Part shown: piece after piece, positions 18,995 to 28,001 of the stretch | Numbering within the stretch: position 1 is the first letter of the stretch | Layout of the letters: each line of letters begins with the position of its first letter | DNA from: UBA4844 sp050943255 | Lineage (GTDB): Bacteria; Bacillota; Syntrophomonadia; Syntrophomonadales; Syntrophomonadaceae | DNA length: 64,000 nucleotides | NCBI GenBank assembly: GCA_050943255.1 | Contig: JBMNOV010000003.1 | Coordinates: forward strand, 17,573 to 81,572 | Direction: 5' to 3' | Translations under genes and position numbers: made by a program | Notes under the pieces: generated by a model | Databases searched by the model: none | Told to the model about the DNA's origin: nothing | The model's input: the letters and a program-made list of their open reading frames with translations, nothing else

Positions 18995-19627
18995 TTGAGA
19001 GAAGTGGAGGAATTCACCCAACTATCTAGCTGGCAGATAGATGCTATAAAGGAAATAGGAAATATTGGAGCTGGAAATGCTGCTACTGCATTATCGCAGA
19101 TGGTTCAAGCCAAGATTAATATAGGTGTACCACGGGTGAGTATTCTTCCTTTTGCCCAAGTACCGAACATTTTTGGCAGTCCAGATACTCAGGTGGTGGG
19201 AATATACTTTAATGTTACCGGGTCGGCTCCTAGCAGTATTCTCTTGATAATCAAGGCTGATAAAGCAGAATTACTTATTAATATGCTGTTGATGCGTTCC
19301 AGTGGCCAAACCGATATTAATAATCTGAATGAATTAGAGAAATCAGCCCTAATGGAATTAGGTAATATTATATCGGCAAAGTATTTGAATGCCATGTCCA
19401 TGTTTACTCAACTGGATTTTGTTGCCTCAGTTCCTGCTTTAGGGATAGATATGGCAGGTGCTATTCTTAATGCTATTTTGGCTCAATTTGGTGAGATTGC
19501 TGACCATGTGCTTTTACTAGAAACCGATTTTACCCAAAATGATAATGAAGTTGTAGTACATTTTTTCCTACTTCCTGAACCGGATTCATTAGCAATAATA
19601 TTAGAGGCACTTGGGGTGACTGATTAA
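18995..19627 (+). CDS. cheC: CheY-P phosphatase CheC
   Basis: 210 residues with two phosphatase motifs, IKEIGNIGAGNAATAL and LMELGNIISAKYLNAM, each followed about 22 residues on by a proline-containing strand. CheC removes phosphate from CheY and binds CheD. The start could be TTG 18995 or GTG 19004; neither has ideal spacing from AGGTG. The stop overlaps the cheD start by one base. Confidence 0.94.
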   Translation: MREVEEFTQLSSWQIDAIKEIGNIGAGNAATALSQMVQAKINIGVPRVSILPFAQVPNIFGSPDTQVVGIYFNVTGSAPSSILLIIKADKAELLINMLLMRSSGQTDINNLNELEKSALMELGNIISAKYLNAMSMFTQLDFVASVPALGIDMAGAILNAILAQFGEIADHVLLLETDFTQNDNEVVVHFFLLPEPDSLAIILEALGVTD

Positions 19628-20112
19628 TGGGTAGAATTATCCAGGTAGGGATGGCTGACTTGAAAATGGCTAGAGCACCGGACAAGTTAATGACAACAGG
19701 GTTGGGGTCATGTATAGGTATCTGTATTTATGAAAAAACGATAAAAATAGGAAGCCTGGCTCATATTATGTTACCTAATAGTGTTAGTGCAAAATATCAA
19801 GAAAATAAGGCAAAATTTGCAGACACTGCGATAGAATTGTTACTGGATATCTTAACAAGAAATGGTGCAAACCTTGATCACCTGCAGGCGAAAGTAGCAG
19901 GAGGGGCGCAGATGTTTAAATTCTCAGGGGACAGCGATATTATGAAAATTGGTGAACGTAATGCTATTGCGGTAGAAGAAAACCTGAAAAAATATCATAT
20001 TCCTATTATAGCTAAAGATATCGGGGGAAACTATGGCCGTACTATTACCTTTGAGCCTGAAACCGGTAATTTAATTATCAGAACCATTGGACATGGGGAG
20101 AGGGTAATATAA
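19627..20112 (+). CDS. cheD: Chemoreceptor glutamine deamidase CheD
   Basis: 161 residues. The catalytic cysteine is in TTGLGSCIGICIY and the histidine in LAHIMLPNS. CheD deamidates receptor glutamines and is tuned by CheC, its upstream neighbour. ATG 19627 uses the last base of the cheC stop, so translation is probably coupled. It ends directly before the sigma-factor ATG. Confidence 0.95.
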   Translation: MGRIIQVGMADLKMARAPDKLMTTGLGSCIGICIYEKTIKIGSLAHIMLPNSVSAKYQENKAKFADTAIELLLDILTRNGANLDHLQAKVAGGAQMFKFSGDSDIMKIGERNAIAVEENLKKYHIPIIAKDIGGNYGRTITFEPETGNLIIRTIGHGERVI

Positions 20113-20886
20113 ATGAAAGCAGATATGGGCAAAATTTGGATTCAATATAAGGAAAAAAAAAATATTGAAGCCAGGGATGATTTAATTGTCCACTATGCTT
20201 ATTTGGTTAAGTATGTTGCTAATAGATTAGCCATAAACTTGTCTTCAATGGTCGAGTTGGATGAGCTAATTTCTTATGGAATTGAAGGATTAATAGATGC
20301 TATAGACAAATTTGATTATAAACGTAATATTAAGTTTGAGACCTATGCTATTACTCGAATTCGCGGATCAATAATTGATGGGCTTCGGACTATGGATTGG
20401 GTACCGGTATCAATAAGGCAAAAGAGCAAGGAAATAGAAAAGGTATTTACTAAATTAGAAGGAAAACTGGGCCGAGCCGCTACTGATGCAGAAGTTGCCC
20501 AAGAAATGGGTCTAAGTTTAAATGAATATTACAAACTATTAAGGCAAATTGCTCCCAGTACGATAATATCATTAGATGATTTTATATCTGGTGATGAAGG
20601 TGATGACCAAAAAAAACGGATAGTAGACTTGGTGGAAGACTATGACGCTAGTGATGCGCTGGAACTTTTGGAATTAGCGGAAGTTAAAGAATTACTGGCG
20701 AAAACTATTTCTCGGCTTCCGGATAAAGAAAAAAAAATTGTAAGCTTATATTACTATGAAGGATTAACTTTAAAAGAGATAGGCATGGTGCTCGGTTTAT
20801 CAGAGTCGAGAATTTCCCAGTTGCATACAAAGGCTATTTTAAGGCTAAGGGGAAGTTTAAGCAAGAAAAAGAACATGATTCTTTAG
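20113..20886 (+). CDS. sigD: RNA polymerase sigma factor for flagellar operon (SigD/FliA)
   Basis: 257 residues of the sigma-28 family: region 2 (DDLIVHYAYLVKYVANRLA, VELDELISYGIEGLIDAIDKF, FETYAITRIRGSIIDGLR), region 3 (REIEKVF-like helices then LGRAATDAEVAQEMGLSL) and region 4 (LPDKEKKIVSLYYYEGLTLKEIG, SESRISQLH). It should direct late flagellar and chemotaxis genes. It abuts cheD without a gap and comes before the DUF342 gene, as in B. subtilis, where sigD lies near the end of the fla/che operon. Confidence 0.96.
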   Translation: MKADMGKIWIQYKEKKNIEARDDLIVHYAYLVKYVANRLAINLSSMVELDELISYGIEGLIDAIDKFDYKRNIKFETYAITRIRGSIIDGLRTMDWVPVSIRQKSKEIEKVFTKLEGKLGRAATDAEVAQEMGLSLNEYYKLLRQIAPSTIISLDDFISGDEGDDQKKRIVDLVEDYDASDALELLELAEVKELLAKTISRLPDKEKKIVSLYYYEGLTLKEIGMVLGLSESRISQLHTKAILRLRGSLSKKKNMIL

Positions 20887-20901
20887 AAGGGGGGAGGTTA
20901 G

Positions 20902-22308
20902 ATGATAGGGCAACAACAAAATATAGACAGTAAAGTGAATGTTATTATTGATAGAGATTACCTTAAGGCCTATATAGAGATATCACCGCCAATTGGAACA
21001 GGTAAATTTTGTACGTTAGAAATGGTAAAGAAGGCATTAGATGAAAAGAAGATAATCTTCGGCATAAAAGATGATTATATTAAAGATGCCCTTGAACCAA
21101 AAAACTGGGGTTATAAAATGTTGATTGCTGAAGGTCAAGCACCGGTTAACGGTAAGGATGCCAGGGTTGTATATAGATTCCCCTTGCCTTCGGAAAGAGT
21201 GTGCCCCAAAATAGATGATAAGGGGAAAGCTGATTACCATAACTTGGGTCTAATACATAATGTGAAAATGGGAGAATTATTAGTTGAAAAAATACCTGCT
21301 GATGATGGATTACCGGGGATAGATGTGATGGGTAATCAAATACCAGCTAAGAAAGGAAAGGATATTGGATTACCCCGAGGTAGTAATACGGTAGCAGATC
21401 TGAACGGACTTAACCTGTATGCTGCTTCAGATGGACATGTAGCATTATTAAATAATAAAGTTACAGTTAATCCAGTACTTGTTATAAATGGGGATGTTGA
21501 TTTTTCCACAGGTAATATAGATTTTGTAGGAAGCATATTAATATACGGTAATATTAATGCCGGTTTTAAGGTAAAGTCAGGTGGAGATATTGAGGTATGT
21601 GGCTTTATCGAGGCTGCCCAATTAGATGCTGCTGGCAGCATCATGGTTAAAGGCGGTATAAAAAGGTGTATGAAAACCATCGTAAAGGCTCAGGAAAATA
21701 TTTTTTCTCTTTTCGTGGAGAATTCAAAACTGGAAGCGGGCCGCGATGTATTAGTTAGAGAAGCCATTATGCAATCCCATGTTAAAGCTGGGGGAAATGT
21801 AAAGGTAACTGATTCTAAGGCACTGATTGTAGGTGGTCTTATACAGGCAGGAAGAGATCTTGAAGCAAAGGTTATAGGCTCCCCGTTGGCAACTCAAACC
21901 CGGATTGAGGTAGGGATTAATCCATATCTTCGTGACGAATACCAAAAACTTAATTGGACTAAAGGGCAGAAAAAGAAAATATTTAATGATCTGAACTATA
22001 ATATTCAGTTATTCCAGAAAAATGGTATACCCGTGGAAAAGCTAAGTGAAAAAAAGAAGCTTGATTTAATTAAAATGCTGGAACAGTTTAAAAATTTGCG
22101 TCATGATTTTGAGGAAATTGATAAAAAAATGGTTTTACTAGAAAAGGAAATGCAAAAAAATTATACTTCTAGAGTAAGAGTATTAGGAATAGTATACCCT
22201 GGTGTACATATTAGTATTGGACAATCAATATATATCGTTAATGATCCCATTAGATTATCCCAGTTTATACTTGATCATGGGGAAGTGAGATTAACGTCGC
22301 TAAACTAA
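20902..22308 (+). CDS. FapA/DUF342 family polymer-forming-type protein
   Basis: 468 residues. The N-terminal region (about 1-150) is the FapA N domain. Residues 170-330 are a run of short beta strands with repeated G-GD-(I/V) patterns (GNIDFVGSILIYGNI, GGDIEVCGFIEAAQL), typical of a right-handed beta helix. A coiled coil follows near 340-430. DUF342 members are common beside motility sigma genes in Clostridia but their role is not established. GGGGGAGG precedes ATG 20902. Confidence 0.85.
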   Translation: MIGQQQNIDSKVNVIIDRDYLKAYIEISPPIGTGKFCTLEMVKKALDEKKIIFGIKDDYIKDALEPKNWGYKMLIAEGQAPVNGKDARVVYRFPLPSERVCPKIDDKGKADYHNLGLIHNVKMGELLVEKIPADDGLPGIDVMGNQIPAKKGKDIGLPRGSNTVADLNGLNLYAASDGHVALLNNKVTVNPVLVINGDVDFSTGNIDFVGSILIYGNINAGFKVKSGGDIEVCGFIEAAQLDAAGSIMVKGGIKRCMKTIVKAQENIFSLFVENSKLEAGRDVLVREAIMQSHVKAGGNVKVTDSKALIVGGLIQAGRDLEAKVIGSPLATQTRIEVGINPYLRDEYQKLNWTKGQKKKIFNDLNYNIQLFQKNGIPVEKLSEKKKLDLIKMLEQFKNLRHDFEEIDKKMVLLEKEMQKNYTSRVRVLGIVYPGVHISIGQSIYIVNDPIRLSQFILDHGEVRLTSLN

Positions 22309-22326
22309 ATGAGAGGAGAGCTGTTT

Positions 22327-22626
22327 ATGACGATAAAAAGTATAGATGCACAGGTTCTCGTTCAAAAAATTAGCGATGTAGCTAAGATACAACAGGCTCA
22401 ACAATTAGGAAACAATCATAAACAGGATGAGTTTATAAACAGTATATATAAAGAAACAGAAAAATATAGTAAGAAGGTTAACGAAGCTTTACCCGGTTAC
22501 CCTAAAAAGGTGGATAAAAAAAGCAAACAAATAAAGAGAGGTAATCGTGAAGGTAAAAAATATTTTAATAAGTCGGTAGATTCTAACCAAAACAACAACA
22601 ATAAAAAGATTGATATTATAGTCTGA
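22327..22626 (+). CDS. Small conserved protein of motility operon, unknown function
   Basis: About 99 residues, soluble, strongly basic and lysine/asparagine-rich at the C-terminus (KKSKQIKRGNREGKK, NQNNNNKK). The N-terminal TIKSIDAQVLVQKISDVAKIQQAQ resembles small proteins found between DUF342 and SwrB-like genes in other Clostridia, as far as I recall. I chose ATG 22327 because AGAGGAG lies about 8 bases before it; ATG 22309 precedes that site. Function not recognised. Confidence 0.65.
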   Translation: MTIKSIDAQVLVQKISDVAKIQQAQQLGNNHKQDEFINSIYKETEKYSKKVNEALPGYPKKVDKKSKQIKRGNREGKKYFNKSVDSNQNNNNKKIDIIV

Positions 22627-22643
22627 GGGGTAGGTGAAGGATA

Positions 22644-23363
22644 ATTTCAGCAACATCCTTATTAGGAATAGTTTTAGTAGTTTTAACTGGAGCTTTTATT
22701 TGGTTTGGGAAAATAGGTCTAATTAATGCTATTAGGGAATTACAGGATACAATAAAGGAAGCCCGTATAGTCCGGGATGATTTGAATACAATAATGGAAA
22801 AAAGCTTTGAATTATCCAAGGATATAATAAACCACTTTGATAAAATGGTGACAGAAGATAGCCTAATTCAAAAATCAGAGGGAACGAACCCTTATAAACC
22901 TGAACCAATTCAGCAAGAGTATACCAATTCTTGTTCCAAAATACAAAAAATTAGAATATATGAAATAGCCCATGAGTTAAATATGGATAGCAGAATGTTA
23001 ATTGGAAAGCTGCAAGCTAAAGGGTATAGATATAATAATCCACTTAATACCGTTGATAAGATAACTGCTAAAGAAATAAAGGAAGCACTAATTCCTAATT
23101 CAGCAGTTAATGTTTTGGACATAGATACTATTACCCAAGCGGATAAACCTGAGTATTTCTTGGGAAATTCCCAAATAACTGATGCACAAAAGCACAGTAA
23201 TGGTATAAGAGAAGCTAACCCTTACCTGGCGGTTAAGTCTCTGGCGGATACAGGTTATTCCATAAAGGAAATAGCACAATTTCTGAATCGCGGGCAAGGT
23301 GAGGTAAGTTTATTAATAAATTTGTTGAATAAAAAAAAGCTCATATATAAAAATATAAATTAA
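22644..23363 (+). CDS. SwrB-like membrane protein with IF2-N-like domain; probable ATT start
   Basis: The frame opens after a TGA at 22635-22637. If translated from ATT 22644 it gives about 239 residues: a membrane segment (TSLLGIVLVVLTGAFIWFG, about residues 4-22), a helical/coiled stretch, a low-complexity linker, a domain KIRIYEIAHELNMDSRML followed by KLQAKGY that resembles the N-terminal domain of IF2, and a C-terminal HTH-like tail (GYSIKEIAQFLNRGQGEVSLLI). Position after sigD and before rpsB, membrane anchor and HTH-like tail match SwrB of B. subtilis. The first normal start codon is TTG 22782, which would delete the membrane segment. AGGTG ends 7 bases before ATT 22644. Homology to SwrB is by layout, not by alignment. 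Confidence 0.6.
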   Translation: MSATSLLGIVLVVLTGAFIWFGKIGLINAIRELQDTIKEARIVRDDLNTIMEKSFELSKDIINHFDKMVTEDSLIQKSEGTNPYKPEPIQQEYTNSCSKIQKIRIYEIAHELNMDSRMLIGKLQAKGYRYNNPLNTVDKITAKEIKEALIPNSAVNVLDIDTITQADKPEYFLGNSQITDAQKHSNGIREANPYLAVKSLADTGYSIKEIAQFLNRGQGEVSLLINLLNKKKLIYKNIN

Positions 23364-23398
23364 CTTGTTATTATTTTGGAAGTTCTGCCACTAGCAAC

Positions 23399-23520
23399 TT
23401 GCAGAAGCGTGATAATTTATGATATATTATCATTTGTAATTACACACGTGGCTTGACTTTCTGAACAGTGCTTATTCGAGCTTTCAGGAAGGATGAAAGT
23501 ACGGAGGAATAAAACTGAAA
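23399..23520 (+). promoter_or_regulatory. Candidate promoter and leader of rpsB
   Basis: TTGCAG (23399-23404) and TATATT (23423-23428) are 18 bases apart, a possible sigma-A promoter. The following leader has a small hairpin, CTTTCA-N7-TGAAAG (about 23480-23498), before the AAAGGAGGG of rpsB. A role in S2 autoregulation is only a possibility. Confidence 0.35.
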
Positions 23521-23532
23521 GGAGGGATACTG

Positions 23533-24231
23533 GTGTCAGTAATTACCATGAAACAACTCCTGGAAGCAGGAGTACATTTCGGACACCAAACCCGCAGGTG
23601 GAATCCTAAAATGGCCACCTATATTTATATGGAGAGAAATGGTATTTATATTATTGATCTCCAGCAAACTGTAAAAATGTTTGATGTAGCTTATGATTTT
23701 ATTAAATCAATTGTGGCTGATGGCAAAGGGATTCTTTTTGTTGGCACCAAGAAACAGGCTCAGGAGACTATTAGAGATGAGGCCGGAAGATGTGGTATGC
23801 ATTTTGTTAACCAGCGTTGGCTGGGGGGGATGCTAACCAATTATAAAACAATACGCAAGAGGGTATTTCGTTTAAAAGAATTGGAGAAGATGGAAAGTGA
23901 TGGGGCTTTTGAGGTACTAACTAAGAAAGAAGTTGCCCGGCTTTTAAACGAGAGAGAACGGTTAGAAAGGTTCCTTGGCGGTATAAAGGATATGGAAAAA
24001 CTACCAGGAGCTGTCTTTATAGTTGACCCTCGCAAGGAAAAGATTGCCGTAGCTGAAGCAAGGAAGCTTAATATTCCAGTAGTGGCTATTGTTGACACAA
24101 ACTGTGATCCAGATGAGGTAGATTATGTGATTCCGGGAAATGACGATGCTATTAGAGCCGTCAAATTAATTTCATCCAAAATTGCTGATGCAGTATTGGA
24201 AGGAAAACAAGGAGAACAGGTTACAGCATAA
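23533..24231 (+). CDS. rpsB: 30S ribosomal protein S2
   Basis: 232 residues: MKQLLEAGVHFGHQTRRWNPKM, GILFVGTKKQAQETI, NQRWLGGMLTNYKTI and PVVAIVDTNCDP are all S2 landmarks. The GTG start at 23533 has AAAGGAGGG 6 bases upstream. It is followed by a strong terminator and then tsf, the standard pair. Confidence 0.98.
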   Translation: MSVITMKQLLEAGVHFGHQTRRWNPKMATYIYMERNGIYIIDLQQTVKMFDVAYDFIKSIVADGKGILFVGTKKQAQETIRDEAGRCGMHFVNQRWLGGMLTNYKTIRKRVFRLKELEKMESDGAFEVLTKKEVARLLNERERLERFLGGIKDMEKLPGAVFIVDPRKEKIAVAEARKLNIPVVAIVDTNCDPDEVDYVIPGNDDAIRAVKLISSKIADAVLEGKQGEQVTA

Positions 24232-24236
24232 AAACT

Positions 24237-24280
24237 AAAGGGGTGTAATTGGAGAAGTTTTCCTTAAGCACCCCTTTTTT
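24237..24280 (+). terminator. Terminator or attenuator between rpsB and tsf
   Basis: GGGGTG (24240-24245) pairs with CACCCC (24269-24274), followed by six Ts (24275-24280). A short inner GGAGAAGTTTTCC pairing closes the loop. Partial read-through would set the S2:EF-Ts ratio. Confidence 0.85.
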
Positions 24281-24311
24281 ATGAATAAAATTATATTAGG
24301 GGGCAAAAACA

Positions 24312-24959
24312 GTGGTTACAGCGGAAATGGTAAAAGAACTGCGTGAAAGAACCGGTGTCGGTATGATGGATTGCAAAAAAGCATTAGTAGCTGCTAACGG
24401 AGATATTGAAAAGGCTATAGATGAGCTGCGTACCAAGGGATTAGCTAAAGCCGCAAAAAAAGCGGGAAGAGTTGCGAGTGAAGGAGTTGTTACCTCTTAC
24501 ATACACGGCGGGGGTCGTATAGGTGTTTTGGTAGAGGTGAACTGTGAAACTGATTTTGTTGGTAAAACTGCAGAATTTAAACAACTAGCTTATGATATTG
24601 CCATGCAGATAGCTGCATCGAATCCGGAGTATGTTAGACGCGAAGAAGTGCCTGAAAGTGTAATCCTGCATGAAAAAGAAGTATTGAAAGCACAAGCCTT
24701 AGAGGAAGGCAAACCGGAAAAGGTCATAGAAAAAATGGTTGAAGGACGCTTAGATAAATTTTATAAAGAGCGGTGTTTATTAGAACAGCCTTTTATTAAG
24801 GATCCGGATAAGACGGTAGAGGCACTGATCCATGAGAATATAGCCAAAATAGGTGAGAATATTAATATTAGAAGGTTTGTACGTTATGAACTGGGTGAAG
24901 GTATAGAAAAAGAGCAGAGTGACTTTGCCGCAGAGGTCATGTCCCAGATAAAGGGATAA
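24312..24959 (+). CDS. tsf: Translation elongation factor Ts
   Basis: 215 residues, the short EF-Ts form. The UBA-like N-terminus ELRERTGVGMMDCKKAL, then VEVNCETDFV and RFVRYELGEGIEKE are present. EF-Ts regenerates EF-Tu-GTP. The GTG 24312 start follows TTAGGGGG. Confidence 0.97.
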   Translation: MVTAEMVKELRERTGVGMMDCKKALVAANGDIEKAIDELRTKGLAKAAKKAGRVASEGVVTSYIHGGGRIGVLVEVNCETDFVGKTAEFKQLAYDIAMQIAASNPEYVRREEVPESVILHEKEVLKAQALEEGKPEKVIEKMVEGRLDKFYKERCLLEQPFIKDPDKTVEALIHENIAKIGENINIRRFVRYELGEGIEKEQSDFAAEVMSQIKG

Positions 24960-25022
24960 GACCAGCATTTACAATACAATATAAGTTAAAGCAAGGCTAT
25001 ACCAAATCAAGGGGGTAATTTC

Positions 25023-25748
25023 TTGCCAAATCCCAGGTTTAAGAGAATAGTACTCAAGCTTAGTGGAGAGGCACTGGCAGGTAGCAGTGGTTACGGAATA
25101 GATCCGAAAACGCTCGTATCTATAGCCAGGCAGGTTGGGGATGTAGTAACCCTGGGGGTTCAAGTTGCTATTGTCGTAGGTGGAGGAAACATCTGGCGGG
25201 GAGTAGCAGGTAGTGCTCAAGGGATTGATCGAGCTACGGCAGATTACATGGGAATGCTAGCAACTGAAATTAATGCACTGGCCTTACAGGATGCATTGGA
25301 AAAACAAGGACTGGAAATTCGAGTAATGACCGCTATTGAGATGAAAGAAATAGCGGAGCCCTATATAAGAAGAAGAGCCATTCGTCACCTGGAAAAGGGC
25401 AGGGTGGTTATATTTGCTGCTGGAACTGGTAATCCCTACTTTTCGACTGATACTGCGGCAGCTCTAAGATCAGCTGAAATAGAGGCCGAGGTAATCCTTA
25501 TGGCCAAAAAAGTCGATGGTGTTTATGACTCTGATCCGCATAAAAACCCAGATGCACGCAAATTTAGCTATCTTGAATATATTGATATATTAAATAAGGG
25601 GCTAGGGGTTATGGATTCAACCGCTGCTTCACTTTGTATGGATAATAAAATACCTATTGTGGTTTTTAATTTAATGGAGGATGGCAACATATTGCGGGTA
25701 GTAATGGGTGAAAATATAGGTACCAGCGTAGGGGAGGTAATAAGGTGA
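25023..25748 (+). CDS. pyrH: UMP kinase
   Basis: 241 residues of the amino-acid-kinase fold: KRIVLKLSGEALAG, VVGGGNIWRG, GTGNPYFSTDTAAALRS and KKVDGVYDSDP. It makes UDP from UMP for RNA, DNA and cell-wall precursors. The start is TTG 25023 after AAGGGGG. The TGA stop overlaps the frr GTG start. Confidence 0.97.
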   Translation: MPNPRFKRIVLKLSGEALAGSSGYGIDPKTLVSIARQVGDVVTLGVQVAIVVGGGNIWRGVAGSAQGIDRATADYMGMLATEINALALQDALEKQGLEIRVMTAIEMKEIAEPYIRRRAIRHLEKGRVVIFAAGTGNPYFSTDTAAALRSAEIEAEVILMAKKVDGVYDSDPHKNPDARKFSYLEYIDILNKGLGVMDSTAASLCMDNKIPIVVFNLMEDGNILRVVMGENIGTSVGEVIR

Positions 25749-26302
25749 TAAAGGATATTATAAGTGATGCCAATGAACGGATGAATAAGACCATTGAACA
25801 CTTTACCCGAGATTTATCAAGCTTAAGAGCGGGAAGAGCTAATCCGGGTATGGTAGAGAAAATCATGGTTGACTATTATGGCGAGGCAACACCTTTAAAT
25901 CAATTAGCTAATATTACCGTGCCAGAGGCTCGGCTGCTGGTGATTCAACCTTGGGATAAAGGCAGTATCCCCAATATTGAGAAGGCTATACTGAAATCAG
26001 ATCTGGGTGTTAACCCCAATAATGACGGGAATGTTATACGTATTGCTATTCCCCAGCTCACAGAAGATAGAAGAAAAGAAATAGTTCGCGTAGTTAAAAA
26101 AAGAGCAGAAGAAAGTAGGGTAGCAGTAAGAAATATACGACGGGAAAGCAACGATTTGCTTAAATCAAGTGAGAAAGAGAAACTTATATCTGAGGATGAG
26201 TCAAAAAAAGGAATGGATGAGATTCAGAAACTAACTGATAAATTTATAAAAGATATTGATGTTATAATGCAGAATAAAGAAAAGGATATCATGGAAGTCT
26301 AA
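25745..26302 (+). CDS. frr: Ribosome recycling factor
   Basis: 185 residues: LRAGRANPGMVEKIMVDYYGE, PLNQLANITVPEARLLVIQPWD (in parts) and NDGNVIRIAIPQLTEDRRKE are characteristic. It splits post-termination ribosomes with EF-G. The GTG 25745 start overlaps the pyrH stop (GTGA), with GGGGAGG upstream. Confidence 0.97.
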   Translation: MIKDIISDANERMNKTIEHFTRDLSSLRAGRANPGMVEKIMVDYYGEATPLNQLANITVPEARLLVIQPWDKGSIPNIEKAILKSDLGVNPNNDGNVIRIAIPQLTEDRRKEIVRVVKKRAEESRVAVRNIRRESNDLLKSSEKEKLISEDESKKGMDEIQKLTDKFIKDIDVIMQNKEKDIMEV

Positions 26303-26351
26303 TACATTTTTATAGTTTAAATAAAACTTTGCAATGATTATAATTGTTACA

Positions 26352-26383
26352 AAAATACCCCCTTATCGGGGGGTTTTGTAATT
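26352..26383 (+). terminator. Terminator after frr
   Basis: CCCCC (26358-26362) pairs with GGGGG (26368-26372), followed by TTTTGTAATTTTT. It ends the rpsB-tsf-pyrH-frr unit and excludes an upstream TTG (26344) as the uppS start. Confidence 0.75.
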
Positions 26384-26403
26384 TTTATGAGAGAAGGGCT
26401 ATA

Positions 26404-27165
26404 TTGCTTAATAAAGACGGAATTTTGCTTGAACATAACTCCTTGCCTACACATATTGCAATTATTATGGATGGAAACGGAAGATGGGCAAGACGTAGGC
26501 TTCTACCGCGTACTGTTGGGCATAGGGCTGGCATGGCAGCATTAAAGCGTGTGGTTAAAGCATGTGATGAGCTTCACATAGCTGTGCTAACGGTATATGC
26601 TTTTTCTACTGAGAACTGGAAGCGACCGGAAGGTGAAGTACAGTTTTTAATGAAACTGCTAGTAGAATTTTTACATAAAGAACTCACGGAATTAAATGAT
26701 AACAATGTTCGGATAAATATATTAGGAGATTACTCAGTCTTGAACCAGGAATGCCAGTATGAAATAAAAAAGGCTTTAGATCTTACCCAGACTAATACTG
26801 GATTATTATTAAATATAGCACTTAATTACGGTTCGCGGGTAGAGATTATAGACGCGGTCAAAAAATTGGTTGCAAAAGTTTACAAAGGAGAGCTTGCATT
26901 AAATAGTATCTCTGAAGATATTTTTAATAGTTTGCTCTATACTGCTGGATTGCCTGATCCTGATCTGTTGATTAGAACAGCTGGAGAGATGAGGTTGAGT
27001 AATTTTCTTTTATGGCAGCTAGCCTATACCGAAATATGGGTAACTGACTGTTTGTGGCCTGATTTTGGCCGAGAAGATTTACTAAAAGCTTTATCAGATT
27101 TTCAGAAACGGGAAAGGAGATTTGGGGCATTAAGCAAGTTAGAAGAGGATGGTGAAGGTGTTTAA
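26404..27165 (+). CDS. uppS: Undecaprenyl diphosphate synthase
   Basis: About 253 residues, cis-prenyltransferase. AIIMDGNGRWARRR carries the catalytic Asp and P-loop; VYAFSTENWKRP and RTAGEMRLSNFLLWQ are family signatures. It makes the C55 lipid carrier for peptidoglycan. TTG 26404 fits GAGAAGGG about 6 bases upstream. Its end overlaps cdsA. Confidence 0.95.
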   Translation: MLNKDGILLEHNSLPTHIAIIMDGNGRWARRRLLPRTVGHRAGMAALKRVVKACDELHIAVLTVYAFSTENWKRPEGEVQFLMKLLVEFLHKELTELNDNNVRINILGDYSVLNQECQYEIKKALDLTQTNTGLLLNIALNYGSRVEIIDAVKKLVAKVYKGELALNSISEDIFNSLLYTAGLPDPDLLIRTAGEMRLSNFLLWQLAYTEIWVTDCLWPDFGREDLLKALSDFQKRERRFGALSKLEEDGEGV

Positions 27166-27940
27166 AAACAGGGTTGTAACTGCTCTTATTGGTATTCCTC
27201 TCTTACTATTAGTACTTTATAAGGGTGGGATTTATTGGGAAATTTTTATTACTCTGATTGGCATTTTAGCTTATTGCGAGTTTACCGGCATAATGGTTAG
27301 TAATCATTTAAAACCCATTTTTTTCCCCGGCTTATTTTTAATGATGGTTTTGCTTTACAAAATGAATCCTTACTTTTTCCTCGTGATATTTTGTATTTTA
27401 GTATTTACCATTCTTTTTACCATAATAAGATATCCTTACTATAATATAATTGATTTTTCTGTTACTATATTTGGAGCTTCCTATATCGGTTTTTTATTAG
27501 GCTATACTATCGATATTAATTCTTTACCACTTTCCTTTCTAATTACCCTCCTGGCTCTGGTGCTAACCTGGTCTAGTGATACAGGTGCCTACTTGGCAGG
27601 TAAGATATGGGGTAAACATAAAATTAATCCGGGTTTAAGTCCTAACAAAACCTGGGAAGGGGCCGTTGGGGGGCTAATACTAAGTACACTAGCTGCCTTC
27701 GTTTTTTTTCAAATAACAGATATGGCCAAGGTTAGTTTGGCATATGTTTTAGCATTAGGGTTTCTTGCTAGTATATTCGCCCAGTTCGGCGATTTGTTTA
27801 TTTCCTGGATTAAAAGGTATTTCCGGGTTAAAGATACCGGTAAGATCTTACCTGGACATGGAGGTATATTAGACCGTTTTGATAGTTTTTTACTTGTAGT
27901 TCCATTGATTTATTATTTTGCTATTTATATATTAAAATAA
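27158..27940 (+). CDS. cdsA: Phosphatidate cytidylyltransferase
   Basis: About 260 residues with some eight membrane helices. The C-terminal signature SPNKTWEGAVGG, GDLFISWIKRYFRVKD and GHGGILDRFDS identifies CdsA, which makes CDP-diacylglycerol. GTG 27158 has GAGGA 8 bases upstream; ATG 27149 and GTG 27152 are alternatives. It overlaps uppS by 8 bases or more. Confidence 0.94.
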   Translation: MFKNRVVTALIGIPLLLLVLYKGGIYWEIFITLIGILAYCEFTGIMVSNHLKPIFFPGLFLMMVLLYKMNPYFFLVIFCILVFTILFTIIRYPYYNIIDFSVTIFGASYIGFLLGYTIDINSLPLSFLITLLALVLTWSSDTGAYLAGKIWGKHKINPGLSPNKTWEGAVGGLILSTLAAFVFFQITDMAKVSLAYVLALGFLASIFAQFGDLFISWIKRYFRVKDTGKILPGHGGILDRFDSFLLVVPLIYYFAIYILK

Positions 27941-28001
27941 TGAGTTTGCCAGTAAAAGAATCTTGTACCTCAGCTCCTTGCTTATTTAGCCCCTTAAGGT
28001 A

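Noticed and set aside
22782..23363. TTG 22782 as start of the SwrB-like gene
   Set aside because: It has no good ribosome-binding site and would delete a clean membrane helix that is open in the same frame upstream.
26344..26403. Upstream TTG start for uppS
   Set aside because: Those codons lie in the frr terminator hairpin; TTG 26404 has a proper ribosome-binding site and the expected N-terminus.
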